This document shows positions 23,705 to 31,931 of a DNA stretch of 64,000 nt, one piece after another. The number at the start of each line of letters is the position of its first letter. The stretch's first letter is position 1. Both the position numbers and the translations under genes were made by a program. The notes under the pieces were generated by a model. That model did not search any database and was not told where the DNA came from. It saw nothing but the letters and a program-made list of their open reading frames with translations. Source of the stretch: Coprococcus_C hominis (GTDB lineage Bacteria > Bacillota > Clostridia > Lachnospirales > Lachnospiraceae); assembly GCF_020687505.1 (NCBI RefSeq), contig NZ_JAJEQT010000001.1. One strand, 5' to 3'.

Positions 23705-26164
23705 TTATCGTGCTATAAACGTATTCGGATTATTCTGTATCATCCCACCATAATTCGATGCCGGTGCTGCTGCCCCTTTCGGCACCAGAAGAATCTGGAT
23801 TCCTTCCAGCCGGTAAGCATATCCCGCGGTTCCGGAAGACTCTCCGTTCTTCGCCCAGCCAAGCCATCCAAAATGCTGCGCATGCACCCGGTAATAGATA
23901 TCATAATGCTGTGCCATCTCACCGGTAAGCCGGATCTGGATTGCCTCTAAACGTTTCGCCTGACCGGAAGTTCCTGACATCGCACCATCCTGTTTCCAGC
24001 CGCTCTCCCATCCATAGCTCTGGATGTGCGTTCTGTACTGCACACTACCGGAATAACCACAGTTTGACAGCTTGATATTGATTCCTTCCAGCCGTTTGCT
24101 CTTGCCGAATGTCCCGGAGCAATCTCCGTTTTGCTTCCAATTCTGCCATCCAAATGACTGCACATGTGTCTTGTACATGACATTCGGCTGACTGTTGTAC
24201 CCCGGAATCGCAATACTGTTTGACGATGTTCCATTTACATACGCTCTTGTACGATACGCAGAGCCGGATGCATTCACGCCTGCATAATTCACAGATGGCG
24301 CTGCACTGCCTGCAGGCAGGACAACAATCTGGATTCCCTCGAGACGTTTCGCCAGTCCAGCTGTACCGGATGGTTCGCCGTTCTTCGCCCAGCCAAGCCA
24401 GCCAAATGACTGTGCATGCACCCGATAATATACGTCATATTTACCGGCATCAGCACCGGTAAGCTGAATCTTAATCGCCTCTAACCGTTTGCTTTCCCCG
24501 CTCGTTCCATTCGTCTCTCCATTGTAGGACCAAGGAAGCCAGCCATAGGTCTGACAGTGCGTCGTATACTGAATCCCAAGATTGGATTCGTTCTGAATAT
24601 TGATCCGAATCGCCTCAAGGCGCTTCGCCATCCCCGATGTGCCTGCCATCGTTCCATTATATCGCACGTCCTGCCAGCCAATCGACTGCACATGCGTACT
24701 GTACGCAACAGACGCAAGCTTCGAGATTGCAGCGCCTCCTTCTGTATAATCACATCTGGAACAGCCGATTACCTGTTCCCTGCCATCATTCTGATTCGTC
24801 GGTGCAACCCGTTCGGATACAACTCTGGTCATGCTATGTCCGAGTGCCGGAAGCTCCTCTGTCCTTGTCTGCTTACAGCCAGCCGCTGTACATCTATAAG
24901 TCCGAATCCCCTTCTGTGTACAGGTTGCTGCTTTTGTCACAGTTCCCGCATCCCATCTGTGCTCCGTATGTTCTTCCACATAAGAAACCCGAAATGTGAA
25001 CTGTGTCGCACTTCCTGCTGCCTGCAGACTCACATCGAGATTGCCGTATGACCAATCCATCTGATTGATCGCATAGGCAGTTATACCATTCAGTATTCCG
25101 GAATAGCTTGGCGGATAACTGCTGTTATCTGCCGCAATTGTAAATGTCGTCTCACGCGCATCAAGCTTTGCCTGTATCCGCGCCCGATACGCTTTTGCCC
25201 ATCTTGCCGCATCTCCATTTCTTACAAGGTAATTATTCGCAAGACTTGTCGAACGCGTCTGGTACCCGGATGTCGTATACAGATCTGCATGATGTTCATG
25301 CGCAATCGCCATCAGTTCATCGGTCAGGCCGAAATACATATATCTCTGGTCGAAATCATACCAATGTTCCGATGTATCATCCCACGTGCAATCGACCTGA
25401 TACCACTCGCCGTCTAACTTCACGGCATTCCATGTATGATTATCTGCCCTATCTTCGATTCGTTCGTTCGGAATACCCGCAGCCGTCAGAAGCTTCGCAT
25501 ACGCCCGCTGGTAGCTCTCGCAGGTTCCTAATCCTCTCGTCAGTGCACCTTCTGCGGAACACCACGCAAGTGTTTTGTCGTACTCCAATTTCGCATTCAG
25601 CCAGTTATGCAGCCACAATGCCCGGTCATAGTCAGAACCTGTTGTTTTCTTATTGCACTGCGCAACTGCGGATTTCACAATGGAATCGACGCTTGGATGA
25701 TCCGCGTCAGAGACGGATATCGTCACATCTATAGAAAAGTACACAACCGGCGAAGACATATTCATAACGTAAAACCGGAAATAATACGTTCCCGACGCGG
25801 TCATTTTGAACTTCAAGTCATAGGTACTGCACTCTTTTGTATAGTTTTTCCATTCACTATAGGTTGGATCCACAAGCATTTCCCGTTCTGTGCTTCCGGG
25901 ATTCGAATAGTTTGGTGATGTCATAAAATACTTATTTGACGCATTTCCTCCTGTCGCCGACAAGTGAAATACCGTTTCTTCCCCTAATTTCGGTTCATCC
26001 CATTCTACCTTGAATGTTACACCTTTTTCCGTTTTGGTCTGACAGTATTGATAGCTTTTCTCTGCCGCATGTACCTGCACGATGTGTATGTTCATAACAA
26101 CCATCAGCATGCACACCAATAACGAAATAACTCTGTAAAGCCTTCTCTTTGTTTTGTTCCTCAT
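23705..26164 (-). CDS. Secreted transglutaminase-like protein with six ChW repeats
   Basis: 819 residues from ATG 26164, chosen for GGAGG 6 nt upstream; the longer ATG at 26242 would precede a terminator. A basic signal peptide (RNKTKRRLYRVISLLVCMLM to VHAAE) directs export. A transglutaminase-core domain follows at about 160-290: GTCESYQRAYAKLLTAAGIP (catalytic Cys), NHTWNAVKLDGEWYQVDCTW (His and Asp). A single CxxC-type ribbon segment (near CTQKGIRTYRCTAAGC) follows, then six ChW repeats of the form (V/A/C)QSxGW-x-(G)TSG-xAKRLE(A/G)I. ChW repeats are wall- or ligand-binding modules of clostridia. The enzymatic part may be a peptidase or crosslinker. A paralogous ChW array is found at 49855-53499. 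Confidence 0.88.
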   Translation of the reverse strand: MRNKTKRRLYRVISLLVCMLMVVMNIHIVQVHAAEKSYQYCQTKTEKGVTFKVEWDEPKLGEETVFHLSATGGNASNKYFMTSPNYSNPGSTEREMLVDPTYSEWKNYTKECSTYDLKFKMTASGTYYFRFYVMNMSSPVVYFSIDVTISVSDADHPSVDSIVKSAVAQCNKKTTGSDYDRALWLHNWLNAKLEYDKTLAWCSAEGALTRGLGTCESYQRAYAKLLTAAGIPNERIEDRADNHTWNAVKLDGEWYQVDCTWDDTSEHWYDFDQRYMYFGLTDELMAIAHEHHADLYTTSGYQTRSTSLANNYLVRNGDAARWAKAYRARIQAKLDARETTFTIAADNSSYPPSYSGILNGITAYAINQMDWSYGNLDVSLQAAGSATQFTFRVSYVEEHTEHRWDAGTVTKAATCTQKGIRTYRCTAAGCKQTRTEELPALGHSMTRVVSERVAPTNQNDGREQVIGCSRCDYTEGGAAISKLASVAYSTHVQSIGWQDVRYNGTMAGTSGMAKRLEAIRINIQNESNLGIQYTTHCQTYGWLPWSYNGETNGTSGESKRLEAIKIQLTGADAGKYDVYYRVHAQSFGWLGWAKNGEPSGTAGLAKRLEGIQIVVLPAGSAAPSVNYAGVNASGSAYRTRAYVNGTSSNSIAIPGYNSQPNVMYKTHVQSFGWQNWKQNGDCSGTFGKSKRLEGINIKLSNCGYSGSVQYRTHIQSYGWESGWKQDGAMSGTSGQAKRLEAIQIRLTGEMAQHYDIYYRVHAQHFGWLGWAKNGESSGTAGYAYRLEGIQILLVPKGAAAPASNYGGMIQNNPNTFIAR

Positions 26165-26188
26165 ACCTCGCCTCCTCATTTGTTCATA

Positions 26189-26231
26189 TATAAAAACAGC
26201 AATCAAATAACCACTGACTGCTGTTTTTATA
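26189..26231 (-). terminator. Terminator at the end of the XDH-permease-DUF2442 operon
   Basis: A 13-bp stem TATAAAAACAGCA/TGCTGTTTTTATA with a 17-nt loop and T-rich 3' arm on the minus strand, placed between DUF2442 and the ChW gene. Confidence 0.75.
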
Positions 26232-26238
26232 TTTCCAT

Positions 26239-26541
26239 TCACATTGCGCTCTTCAAAGAATCATACGGATAGCTTTCCTGATAGACAGTTTCTGGTGCTA
26301 TATCTATTTCACCATCCATCCATGTAATAACACCGTGGAAAACGCTCATATTTTTCAACACTTCCTCATCTTTTAACGGTTCAAATGCACTTCCTGTCAA
26401 CAATGTCGTATCAAACAATCTTTTTTCACCATTTGAAAATGTTACAAGAATCATTCCGCCGCGAAGCAATGTTGCATCTTTTACTTTTATTTCTTTTGCT
26501 TCACTTGCCGCATAACAAACTCCATCTACAACGTACATCAT
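26239..26541 (-). CDS. DUF2442 domain protein
   Basis: 100 residues with GGAGGTG before ATG 26541 (a second ATG follows directly). The core MILVTFSNGEKRLFDTTLLT and FHGVITWMDGEIDIAPETVY is the DUF2442 signature (strand-turn-helix plus the G-x-I-x-W motif). Its function is not established. It is often found next to DUF4160 proteins, as here, 12 nt downstream of one; a toxin-antitoxin-like or small regulatory role has been suggested for such pairs but is not shown by this sequence. The two are the last genes of the purine operon. Confidence 0.8.
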   Translation of the reverse strand: MMYVVDGVCYAASEAKEIKVKDATLLRGGMILVTFSNGEKRLFDTTLLTGSAFEPLKDEEVLKNMSVFHGVITWMDGEIDIAPETVYQESYPYDSLKSAM

Positions 26542-26553
26542 GAAGCACCTCCT

Positions 26554-26778
26554 TTACATAGGTTTAATTTTATTAAAATGTTCTCCACGCACCGCCAAAT
26601 TCCATGCGGCATATGCCTCTTCTTCGTGAAATGCAAGCCAGCCCGTTACCATTTTTAATTGTTTATATGGCAATGAGCCTGCCAGCAATTCACCATCTAT
26701 TCCTATTGCTGCCTCATACTCTCCATAATATACATGAACATGGGGTTTATTATGTTGTTTTGTATCCCCGAAATACAC
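26554..26778 (-). CDS. DUF4160 domain protein, N-terminus short
   Basis: 74 residues from GTG 26778. KQHNKPHVHVYYGEYEAAI is the DUF4160 histidine motif, and KQLKMVTGWLAFHEEEAYAA the helical second half. Family members normally begin with about 12 more residues before the motif. The frame upstream is open only for eight codons, to the TAA of the permease gene, and no ATG or good ribosome site is visible (GGTGGGAA is too close to the GTG). Either translation is coupled to the permease 22 nt upstream or the gene is 5'-truncated. It pairs with DUF2442 downstream. Confidence 0.7.
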   Translation of the reverse strand: MYFGDTKQHNKPHVHVYYGEYEAAIGIDGELLAGSLPYKQLKMVTGWLAFHEEEAYAAWNLAVRGEHFNKIKPM

Positions 26779-26799
26779 TTCCCACCGCAGCCAGATACT

Positions 26800-28200
26800 T
26801 TACTGCTCTTCTTTCTCTTTTGGAAGTACAATATTCAACAGGATTGCCACAATCGCAGCAGGCACGATTCCAGAGCCGCCAAACACAAGCTGTACAAGCT
26901 TCGGTGCATGGACAAGGATATCCGGATTTGCTCCCATACCATAGCCAACACCGAGCGCTACAGAGACAATGGAGAGATTACGCGAATTCATCGGATTCTT
27001 CGTGATCAGCTGGATTCCACTGAATACAATCGAAGAAAACATCATAACTGCGGCACCACCGAGTACTGACTGCGGCATGATAGAAATAAGCGCCGCAAGC
27101 TTCGGACAGAGTCCACAGAGAATCAGGAACACAGCTCCCGTTGCAAGCGCAAACCGATTCACAACCTTTGTCATGGCAACAAGTCCGACATTCTGGCTGA
27201 AAGACGTATTCGGCAGGACACCAAAACAGGCAGCAAGCGAAGATCCAAGTCCATCACACATAACACCACCGGACAGCTCCTTATCGGTTGCTTCCCGTCC
27301 CAGACCGCCTTCCATAACACCGGAGATATCTCCAACTGTTTCAACCGCTGTAACAATAAACATGATCATAACCGGCAGAATTGCACGCATATCAAATACC
27401 GGCTTGACCGGCATGATCTTCGGGATAGCAAACCATGCAGCATCTGCTACCTTGTCCCAGTTCAGCACCCACGCTTTTGTATACTCGACGCCATCGGCAG
27501 TCACCCCGGTCGTAGGAAGCACAAATCCCATAACGATTGCAGCAATATATCCAGCAATAATACCCAATAAAATCGAGGAAGAACTCAAAAATCCTTTTGT
27601 GCAATGCTTGAAGATCAATATCACAATCAACACAAAAAGTGCCAGCAGCAGATTCTCCATCGAGCCAAAATCTTCCGCCTTGTTTCCACCGCCAAAAGAA
27701 TTGATTCCAACAGAAATCAGACTTAAACCGATGGACATAACAACTGTACCTGTCACAACCGATGGGAAAAACTTCCGAAGCGGTTTTAAAAAGAACCCAA
27801 GCACCGTCTCAAAAAAACCGCCTAAAATTGATGCCCCCATGATTGCTCCATATGCGGATACACCGCCCCCCATCGTTGCTGCAACGCTGTTAAATACACC
27901 AATAAACCCGGATGATGTACCCATGATGATCGGTACACGTCCGCCGACCGGACCGATTGCAAAAAGCTGCACCAATGTCACAATTCCTGCAACAAGCATT
28001 GCATTCTGAAGCAGGGAAAGCTGCAGCCCAGCAAACTCTCCTCCTGCGATTCCACAGGCACCTGTGATGATTAAAAGCGGTGTAAGGTTTCCAACAAACA
28101 TCGCCAAAACATGCTGCAATCCAAGAGGAATTGCCTGCGCAAGCGGCATCTTTCCATCCATCTGAAATGCCGCATCCGATAACTTAAAACTCTTTTTCAT
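26800..28200 (-). CDS. NCS2 family purine (xanthine/uric acid-type) permease
   Basis: 466 residues, about 12-14 hydrophobic segments in the inner membrane. The NCS2 start LAQAIPLGLQHVLAMFVGNL, the segment VPIIMGTSSGFIGVF and the motif FGVLPNTSFSQNVGLVAMTK are typical of nucleobase:cation symporters such as PbuX/PucJK. The Asn/Gln-rich motif and the xanthine dehydrogenase genes 30 nt upstream favour xanthine or another oxopurine over uracil (inference). AAGGAG precedes ATG 28200. It probably imports the substrate oxidised by the upstream enzyme. Confidence 0.9.
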   Translation of the reverse strand: MKKSFKLSDAAFQMDGKMPLAQAIPLGLQHVLAMFVGNLTPLLIITGACGIAGGEFAGLQLSLLQNAMLVAGIVTLVQLFAIGPVGGRVPIIMGTSSGFIGVFNSVAATMGGGVSAYGAIMGASILGGFFETVLGFFLKPLRKFFPSVVTGTVVMSIGLSLISVGINSFGGGNKAEDFGSMENLLLALFVLIVILIFKHCTKGFLSSSSILLGIIAGYIAAIVMGFVLPTTGVTADGVEYTKAWVLNWDKVADAAWFAIPKIMPVKPVFDMRAILPVMIMFIVTAVETVGDISGVMEGGLGREATDKELSGGVMCDGLGSSLAACFGVLPNTSFSQNVGLVAMTKVVNRFALATGAVFLILCGLCPKLAALISIMPQSVLGGAAVMMFSSIVFSGIQLITKNPMNSRNLSIVSVALGVGYGMGANPDILVHAPKLVQLVFGGSGIVPAAIVAILLNIVLPKEKEEQ

Positions 28201-28229
28201 CTGTTTTTCTCCTTGTATTCGGTATTTAC

Positions 28230-30530
28230 TTATCTAAAATCATCTTCTGGCATCGACATCAATATCTTCTCCGGTGTGATTGGAAGTTCTCTGTGCCATA
28301 CACCTGTCGCCCGGTAAATTGCATGAGCAATCGCCGGTGCCGGTGTGTTGATCACGATTTCTCCGATGGATTTTGCGCCAAATGGACCTGTCGGCTCGTA
28401 GCTATTTTCAAACTCAACCCGTAGGTGTCCCATGTCCAGCCGCGTTGGGATTTTATATTGCATAAAATTGGACTCAACCGGTTTTCCGGTTTCATCATAT
28501 GTGATATTCTCAAACAACGTATGACCGATCCCCTGCACGATTCCACCCTCTGCCTGGATACGTGCAAGTGCCGGGTTGATTGCGATTCCACAATCCACAA
28601 CTGCCACATAATCGAGGATTTTTACCTCCCCTGTATAGCGGTCAAGCTCAATTTCCACCATACCAACCATATATGGCGGTGGAGAAACCGGTGAAGAATG
28701 CGATGCAGTCGCAACCGCTGCAATATCATTTGCCACCTGATCCTTCACACTGATCTGCGCCAGTGTGACACACTCGTCTGTGTTAATCTTCCGCACACAC
28801 CCATCTTCAAATACCGTTTCTTCCGGCTCACATCCAAGCATTCCCGCCGCAATCGCACACAGTTTTTTCTTCAGCTCCTCGCAGGCAAGCTCTACTGCTT
28901 TTCCTGTTACATAGGTAGTCGAAGATGCATAAGAACCGGAATCATACGGAGATGCGTCCGTATCTGCGCCAAATACTGCCACGTCATCCACAGAGCAGTC
29001 CATACACTCAGCCACCATCTGTGCCAGAATCGTATCACAGCCGGTTCCCATATCTGCCGCACCGATGATCAGGTTAAACGTTCCATCATCTGCCAGCTTC
29101 ACAGTTGCAGAACCGACATCGACGTTGGATATACAGGAACCCTGCATCGCCATCGCAACACCGGCGGTCCGCACTTTTCCATCGCCCATCTCCCGGACCG
29201 GATATTTCTCTTCCCAGCCAAAAAGCTCACGGCATCTTGCCATACAGCGGTCAAGCGCGCAGGCATTTGCAGTCTCTCCATAATACGCCGGCATCTTCAT
29301 GCCCTCCCGGAGCATATTTTTCTCCCGAATCTGCGTCGGGTCGATGCCAAGCGACTCCGCAAGCTCATTGACCGAGGACTCCAGAGCAAAGATTCCCTGG
29401 GTTGCGCCATAGCCGCGATAAGCGCCCGCCGCCATTGTATTTGTATAGACGACATCGTAACCAAACCGGAACGCCTCAAGTCCTCCTGTATAAAGCGGAA
29501 TTGACTTGTGTCCGCTAAGTCCGACCGTCGTCGGTCCATGTTCCCCATATGCACCTGTATTGGAAAGTGTGTACAGATCAAGTCCGCGGATATGTCCGTC
29601 CCGATCTGCACCCAGCCGGACAGTGACTTCCATCTCATGCCGCGGCGAACCTGCGATCTGGCTTTCGTACCTTGTGAAGATGAGTTTCGCCGGACGCCCC
29701 GTCTGCATCGTCACAAACGCCGGATACACTTCGCTGACTGCAGTCTGCTTCGCGCCAAATCCACCACCGATCCGCGGTTTTTCCACGCGGATTTTGCTTT
29801 TTGGGATTCCAAGCGCTCTCGATAAAATCCGGCGCACATGGAAAACAATCTGTGTCGAAGAAATCACATGCAGTCTTCCATACCGGTCAAGACATGTATA
29901 TGTGCGAAATGTTTCCATCATTGCCTGGTTGAACGCACGCATATGATAAGCATGGGAAAATGATACCTCACAGTCCGAAATCACGGCATCGACATCGCCA
30001 TCTCCGCTCAATTCATGTGCGATCACATTCCGTTTTGCATCACCGCCCACATCAACCGGCGGATACCAGTCATCCTCCGGATGCACAAGCACCGGATTAT
30101 CCTTCGCTTTGTGGAAATCAAGCACCGGCTCTAACACATTGTATTTCACTTTCACAAGCTTCATCGCTTTGCATGCCGCTTTTTCATCCTCTGCTGCAAT
30201 GATTGCGACAACATCTCCCACAAACCGCACGTGCCGGTCGATAATCAACCGGTCATACGGAGATGGCTCCGGATAAGTCTGACCTGCGATTGCAAACCTT
30301 GTTTTCGGCACATCCTCCCATGTATAGATATCCACCACGCCCGGAATTTTCTTTGCAATTTCTGTATGGATTTCTTCCACAATCGCATTGGCATGCGGAC
30401 TGCGCAGAAGCTTCACGACAAGCGCAGGACCCGTGATATCATCTGTATACACCGGTTTTCCCAGCAGCAGCTGCATGGAGTCTTTCTTCCGGACTGATTT
30501 GTGAATGGCATTGTAATTCTTATGTTCCAT
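28230..30530 (-). CDS. Xanthine dehydrogenase-type molybdenum-binding subunit
   Basis: 766 residues, full length for the Mo subunit. It hydroxylates purines or other heterocycles at the molybdenum-cytosine-dinucleotide cofactor. The alpha/beta hammerhead domain is N-terminal (LLLGKPVYTDDITGP). The cofactor loops are visible (KPRIGGGFGAKQTA, then GAYRGYGATQGIFALES) and the catalytic Glu is in GPFGAKSIGE near the C-terminus. The start has AAGGAG inside the end of the preceding gene. It is encoded with a [2Fe-2S] and an FAD subunit as separate proteins, the bacterial XdhABC arrangement. Substrate not proven; the permease suggests purine. Confidence 0.93.
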   Translation of the reverse strand: MEHKNYNAIHKSVRKKDSMQLLLGKPVYTDDITGPALVVKLLRSPHANAIVEEIHTEIAKKIPGVVDIYTWEDVPKTRFAIAGQTYPEPSPYDRLIIDRHVRFVGDVVAIIAAEDEKAACKAMKLVKVKYNVLEPVLDFHKAKDNPVLVHPEDDWYPPVDVGGDAKRNVIAHELSGDGDVDAVISDCEVSFSHAYHMRAFNQAMMETFRTYTCLDRYGRLHVISSTQIVFHVRRILSRALGIPKSKIRVEKPRIGGGFGAKQTAVSEVYPAFVTMQTGRPAKLIFTRYESQIAGSPRHEMEVTVRLGADRDGHIRGLDLYTLSNTGAYGEHGPTTVGLSGHKSIPLYTGGLEAFRFGYDVVYTNTMAAGAYRGYGATQGIFALESSVNELAESLGIDPTQIREKNMLREGMKMPAYYGETANACALDRCMARCRELFGWEEKYPVREMGDGKVRTAGVAMAMQGSCISNVDVGSATVKLADDGTFNLIIGAADMGTGCDTILAQMVAECMDCSVDDVAVFGADTDASPYDSGSYASSTTYVTGKAVELACEELKKKLCAIAAGMLGCEPEETVFEDGCVRKINTDECVTLAQISVKDQVANDIAAVATASHSSPVSPPPYMVGMVEIELDRYTGEVKILDYVAVVDCGIAINPALARIQAEGGIVQGIGHTLFENITYDETGKPVESNFMQYKIPTRLDMGHLRVEFENSYEPTGPFGAKSIGEIVINTPAPAIAHAIYRATGVWHRELPITPEKILMSMPEDDFR

Positions 30531-30533
30531 CGC

Positions 30534-31007
30534 TTACTCCTTTCCCTGCTTCTTCCTATTTATATAGTTCAGGTAATTCCGGATTCCCCGGAGCTGTCCT
30601 TCGTATCCGGAACACCGGCATAAGTTTCCTGCCAGGTACGCACGTATCTCATCATCCGAAGGATCCGGATTCTCCCGGAGCAATGCAATCGTATTCATGA
30701 CAAATCCCGGATTGCAAAATCCACACTGATCAGCCCCCTGGTCAGCGATAAAACCAACAAAACCGGATGCTTCCTCCTGCAGTCCTTCGAGCGTATATAC
30801 TTCATGTCCATCCGCTCTTGCACAGAGTACCGAACATGACAAGACCGGGGTTCCATCTAAAAGCACGGTACAAAGCCCGCAATTTGCGGTCTCACAACCG
30901 CGCTTCACACTGTAGCAGCCATGCTTCCGCAGAAAATCAAGGAGCAGAAGATCTGGCGATACTGATTCACAAATCAGTGTTCCATTTACTTTGATTTTGA
31001 TATCCAT
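30534..31007 (-). CDS. Xanthine dehydrogenase-type [2Fe-2S] subunit
   Basis: 157 residues from ATG 31007 (an in-frame ATG at 31130 would overlap the FAD-subunit gene by 121 nt and adds non-family sequence). The plant-ferredoxin-type cluster is held by GCETANCGLCTVLLDG, the second helical cluster by CGFCNPGFV and CRCSGYEGQ. It carries electrons from the molybdenum site to the FAD subunit. It stops 3 nt before the Mo-subunit start and begins 2 nt after the FAD-subunit stop, so the three are translationally coupled. Confidence 0.94.
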   Translation of the reverse strand: MDIKIKVNGTLICESVSPDLLLLDFLRKHGCYSVKRGCETANCGLCTVLLDGTPVLSCSVLCARADGHEVYTLEGLQEEASGFVGFIADQGADQCGFCNPGFVMNTIALLRENPDPSDDEIRAYLAGNLCRCSGYEGQLRGIRNYLNYINRKKQGKE

Positions 31008-31009
31008 GT

Positions 31010-31804
31010 CTATGCCTGCTCCTCTCCGATTTTCTTTGTTAACCGATAGCAAAGCGCACCTGTAAGGCGTGTGCGGTATGCTGCACTGCCCCGGTGATTG
31101 CCGGCTGTCGGGATTTTTGTCTCTACCCATTTTGCAAACTGTTTTGCACGCTCTTCTGTGATTCCGTCTGTGAGAAATCCTTCCTCATCCGTGATACAGA
31201 TTGCTCTGCCCGGTCTCGCACCGACAGAAATCCGGTATGTACCGGAAACATTTGCCGCTGCACATGCAAGAACCGGGAAATCTGTCCGTTGATTACGAAC
31301 CGATGCATACGCATAGACACCCGGTGTTTTCTTCACGATCAGACGCACAAGCACGTCCCGGTCCGGTTTTTTCTCGGCGAACTCCTGCAACGGAATTATA
31401 CCGCCCTGAAACAGTTCCACGTATGTATCCATAGCAAGAAACATCGTCAGGACATCCGAGAAGCCAAACCGTCCCCAAATACTGCCGCCGACAGTTGCCA
31501 GGTTCCGGAACTGAACACCGACAATATCCTTTAAGGCATCTCTGACTGCGCCCTGCGTATATGCATACAGACCTTCATGCAGCTCGATTTCACGCAGAGA
31601 CACCATCGCACCGATAAAAAATGCATCCGCGTTCTCATCAATCCTGTCAAGTCCCAGCTCGCACAGATCGATTGCCGTCTGGATTGTCCGATCCTGCATC
31701 TTCGTCCAAAGCATTCCACCGAGGATCATGCTTCCTTTTTTCTGGTTCAGCGTATAAGCTTCTTCCAGATTTTTTACACGAACATAATTCTGTATTGTTA
31801 CCAT
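31010..31804 (-). CDS. Xanthine dehydrogenase-type FAD-binding subunit
   Basis: 264 residues. CoxM/XdhB-type FAD domain: KKGSMILGGMLWTKMQDRTI at the position of the usual GGT-D motif is partly degenerate (GGMLWT), and GVQFRNLATVGGSIWGRFGF is the conserved second FAD loop. The protein is somewhat short (usual 280-290), mainly at the C-terminus. It passes electrons to NAD or another acceptor. It is first in the operon with the predicted promoter directly upstream and AAGGAG before ATG 31804. Confidence 0.88.
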   Translation of the reverse strand: MVTIQNYVRVKNLEEAYTLNQKKGSMILGGMLWTKMQDRTIQTAIDLCELGLDRIDENADAFFIGAMVSLREIELHEGLYAYTQGAVRDALKDIVGVQFRNLATVGGSIWGRFGFSDVLTMFLAMDTYVELFQGGIIPLQEFAEKKPDRDVLVRLIVKKTPGVYAYASVRNQRTDFPVLACAAANVSGTYRISVGARPGRAICITDEEGFLTDGITEERAKQFAKWVETKIPTAGNHRGSAAYRTRLTGALCYRLTKKIGEEQA

Positions 31805-31847
31805 AAAAGCTCCTTCTATTTCTCTAACCGCTTTTTTCCAACTTTAT

Positions 31848-31876
31848 ATTATAGTAAAAATACTTGCCTTTGAAAA
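31848..31876 (-). promoter_or_regulatory. Predicted promoter for the XDH operon
   Basis: TTTTCA (31876-31871), 17-bp spacer, perfect TATAAT (31853-31848) on the minus strand. Its -35 lies one base from the -35 of the divergent promoter. Confidence 0.55.
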
Positions 31877-31892
31877 GCGGTTTTGTTACAAT
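31864..31892 (+). promoter_or_regulatory. Predicted promoter for the molybdate-type ABC operon
   Basis: TTGCCT (31864-31869), 17-bp spacer, TACAAT (31887-31892). The expected start of transcription falls inside the palindrome at 31895-31918. Confidence 0.6.
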
Positions 31893-31894
31893 AC

Positions 31895-31918
31895 CGTTGT
31901 ATTATCAAAAGTACAACG
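31895..31918. promoter_or_regulatory. ModE-box-like operator
   Basis: CGTTGTA (31895-31901) and TACAACG (31912-31918) form perfect arms with a 10-bp centre. The 24-bp length and the CGTT...AACG ends match the arrangement of the E. coli modA ModE site. It covers the predicted transcription start, where a repressor would block. A ModE-like HTH gene is fourth in the operon it would control. Confidence 0.6.
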
Positions 31919-31931
31919 AAAGGTTTTTATC

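Noticed and set aside
31895..31918. Iron (Fur) box for the ABC importer
   Set aside because: The arms CGTTGTA/TACAACG do not resemble the GATAATNATTATC type, and the local genes point to molybdenum.
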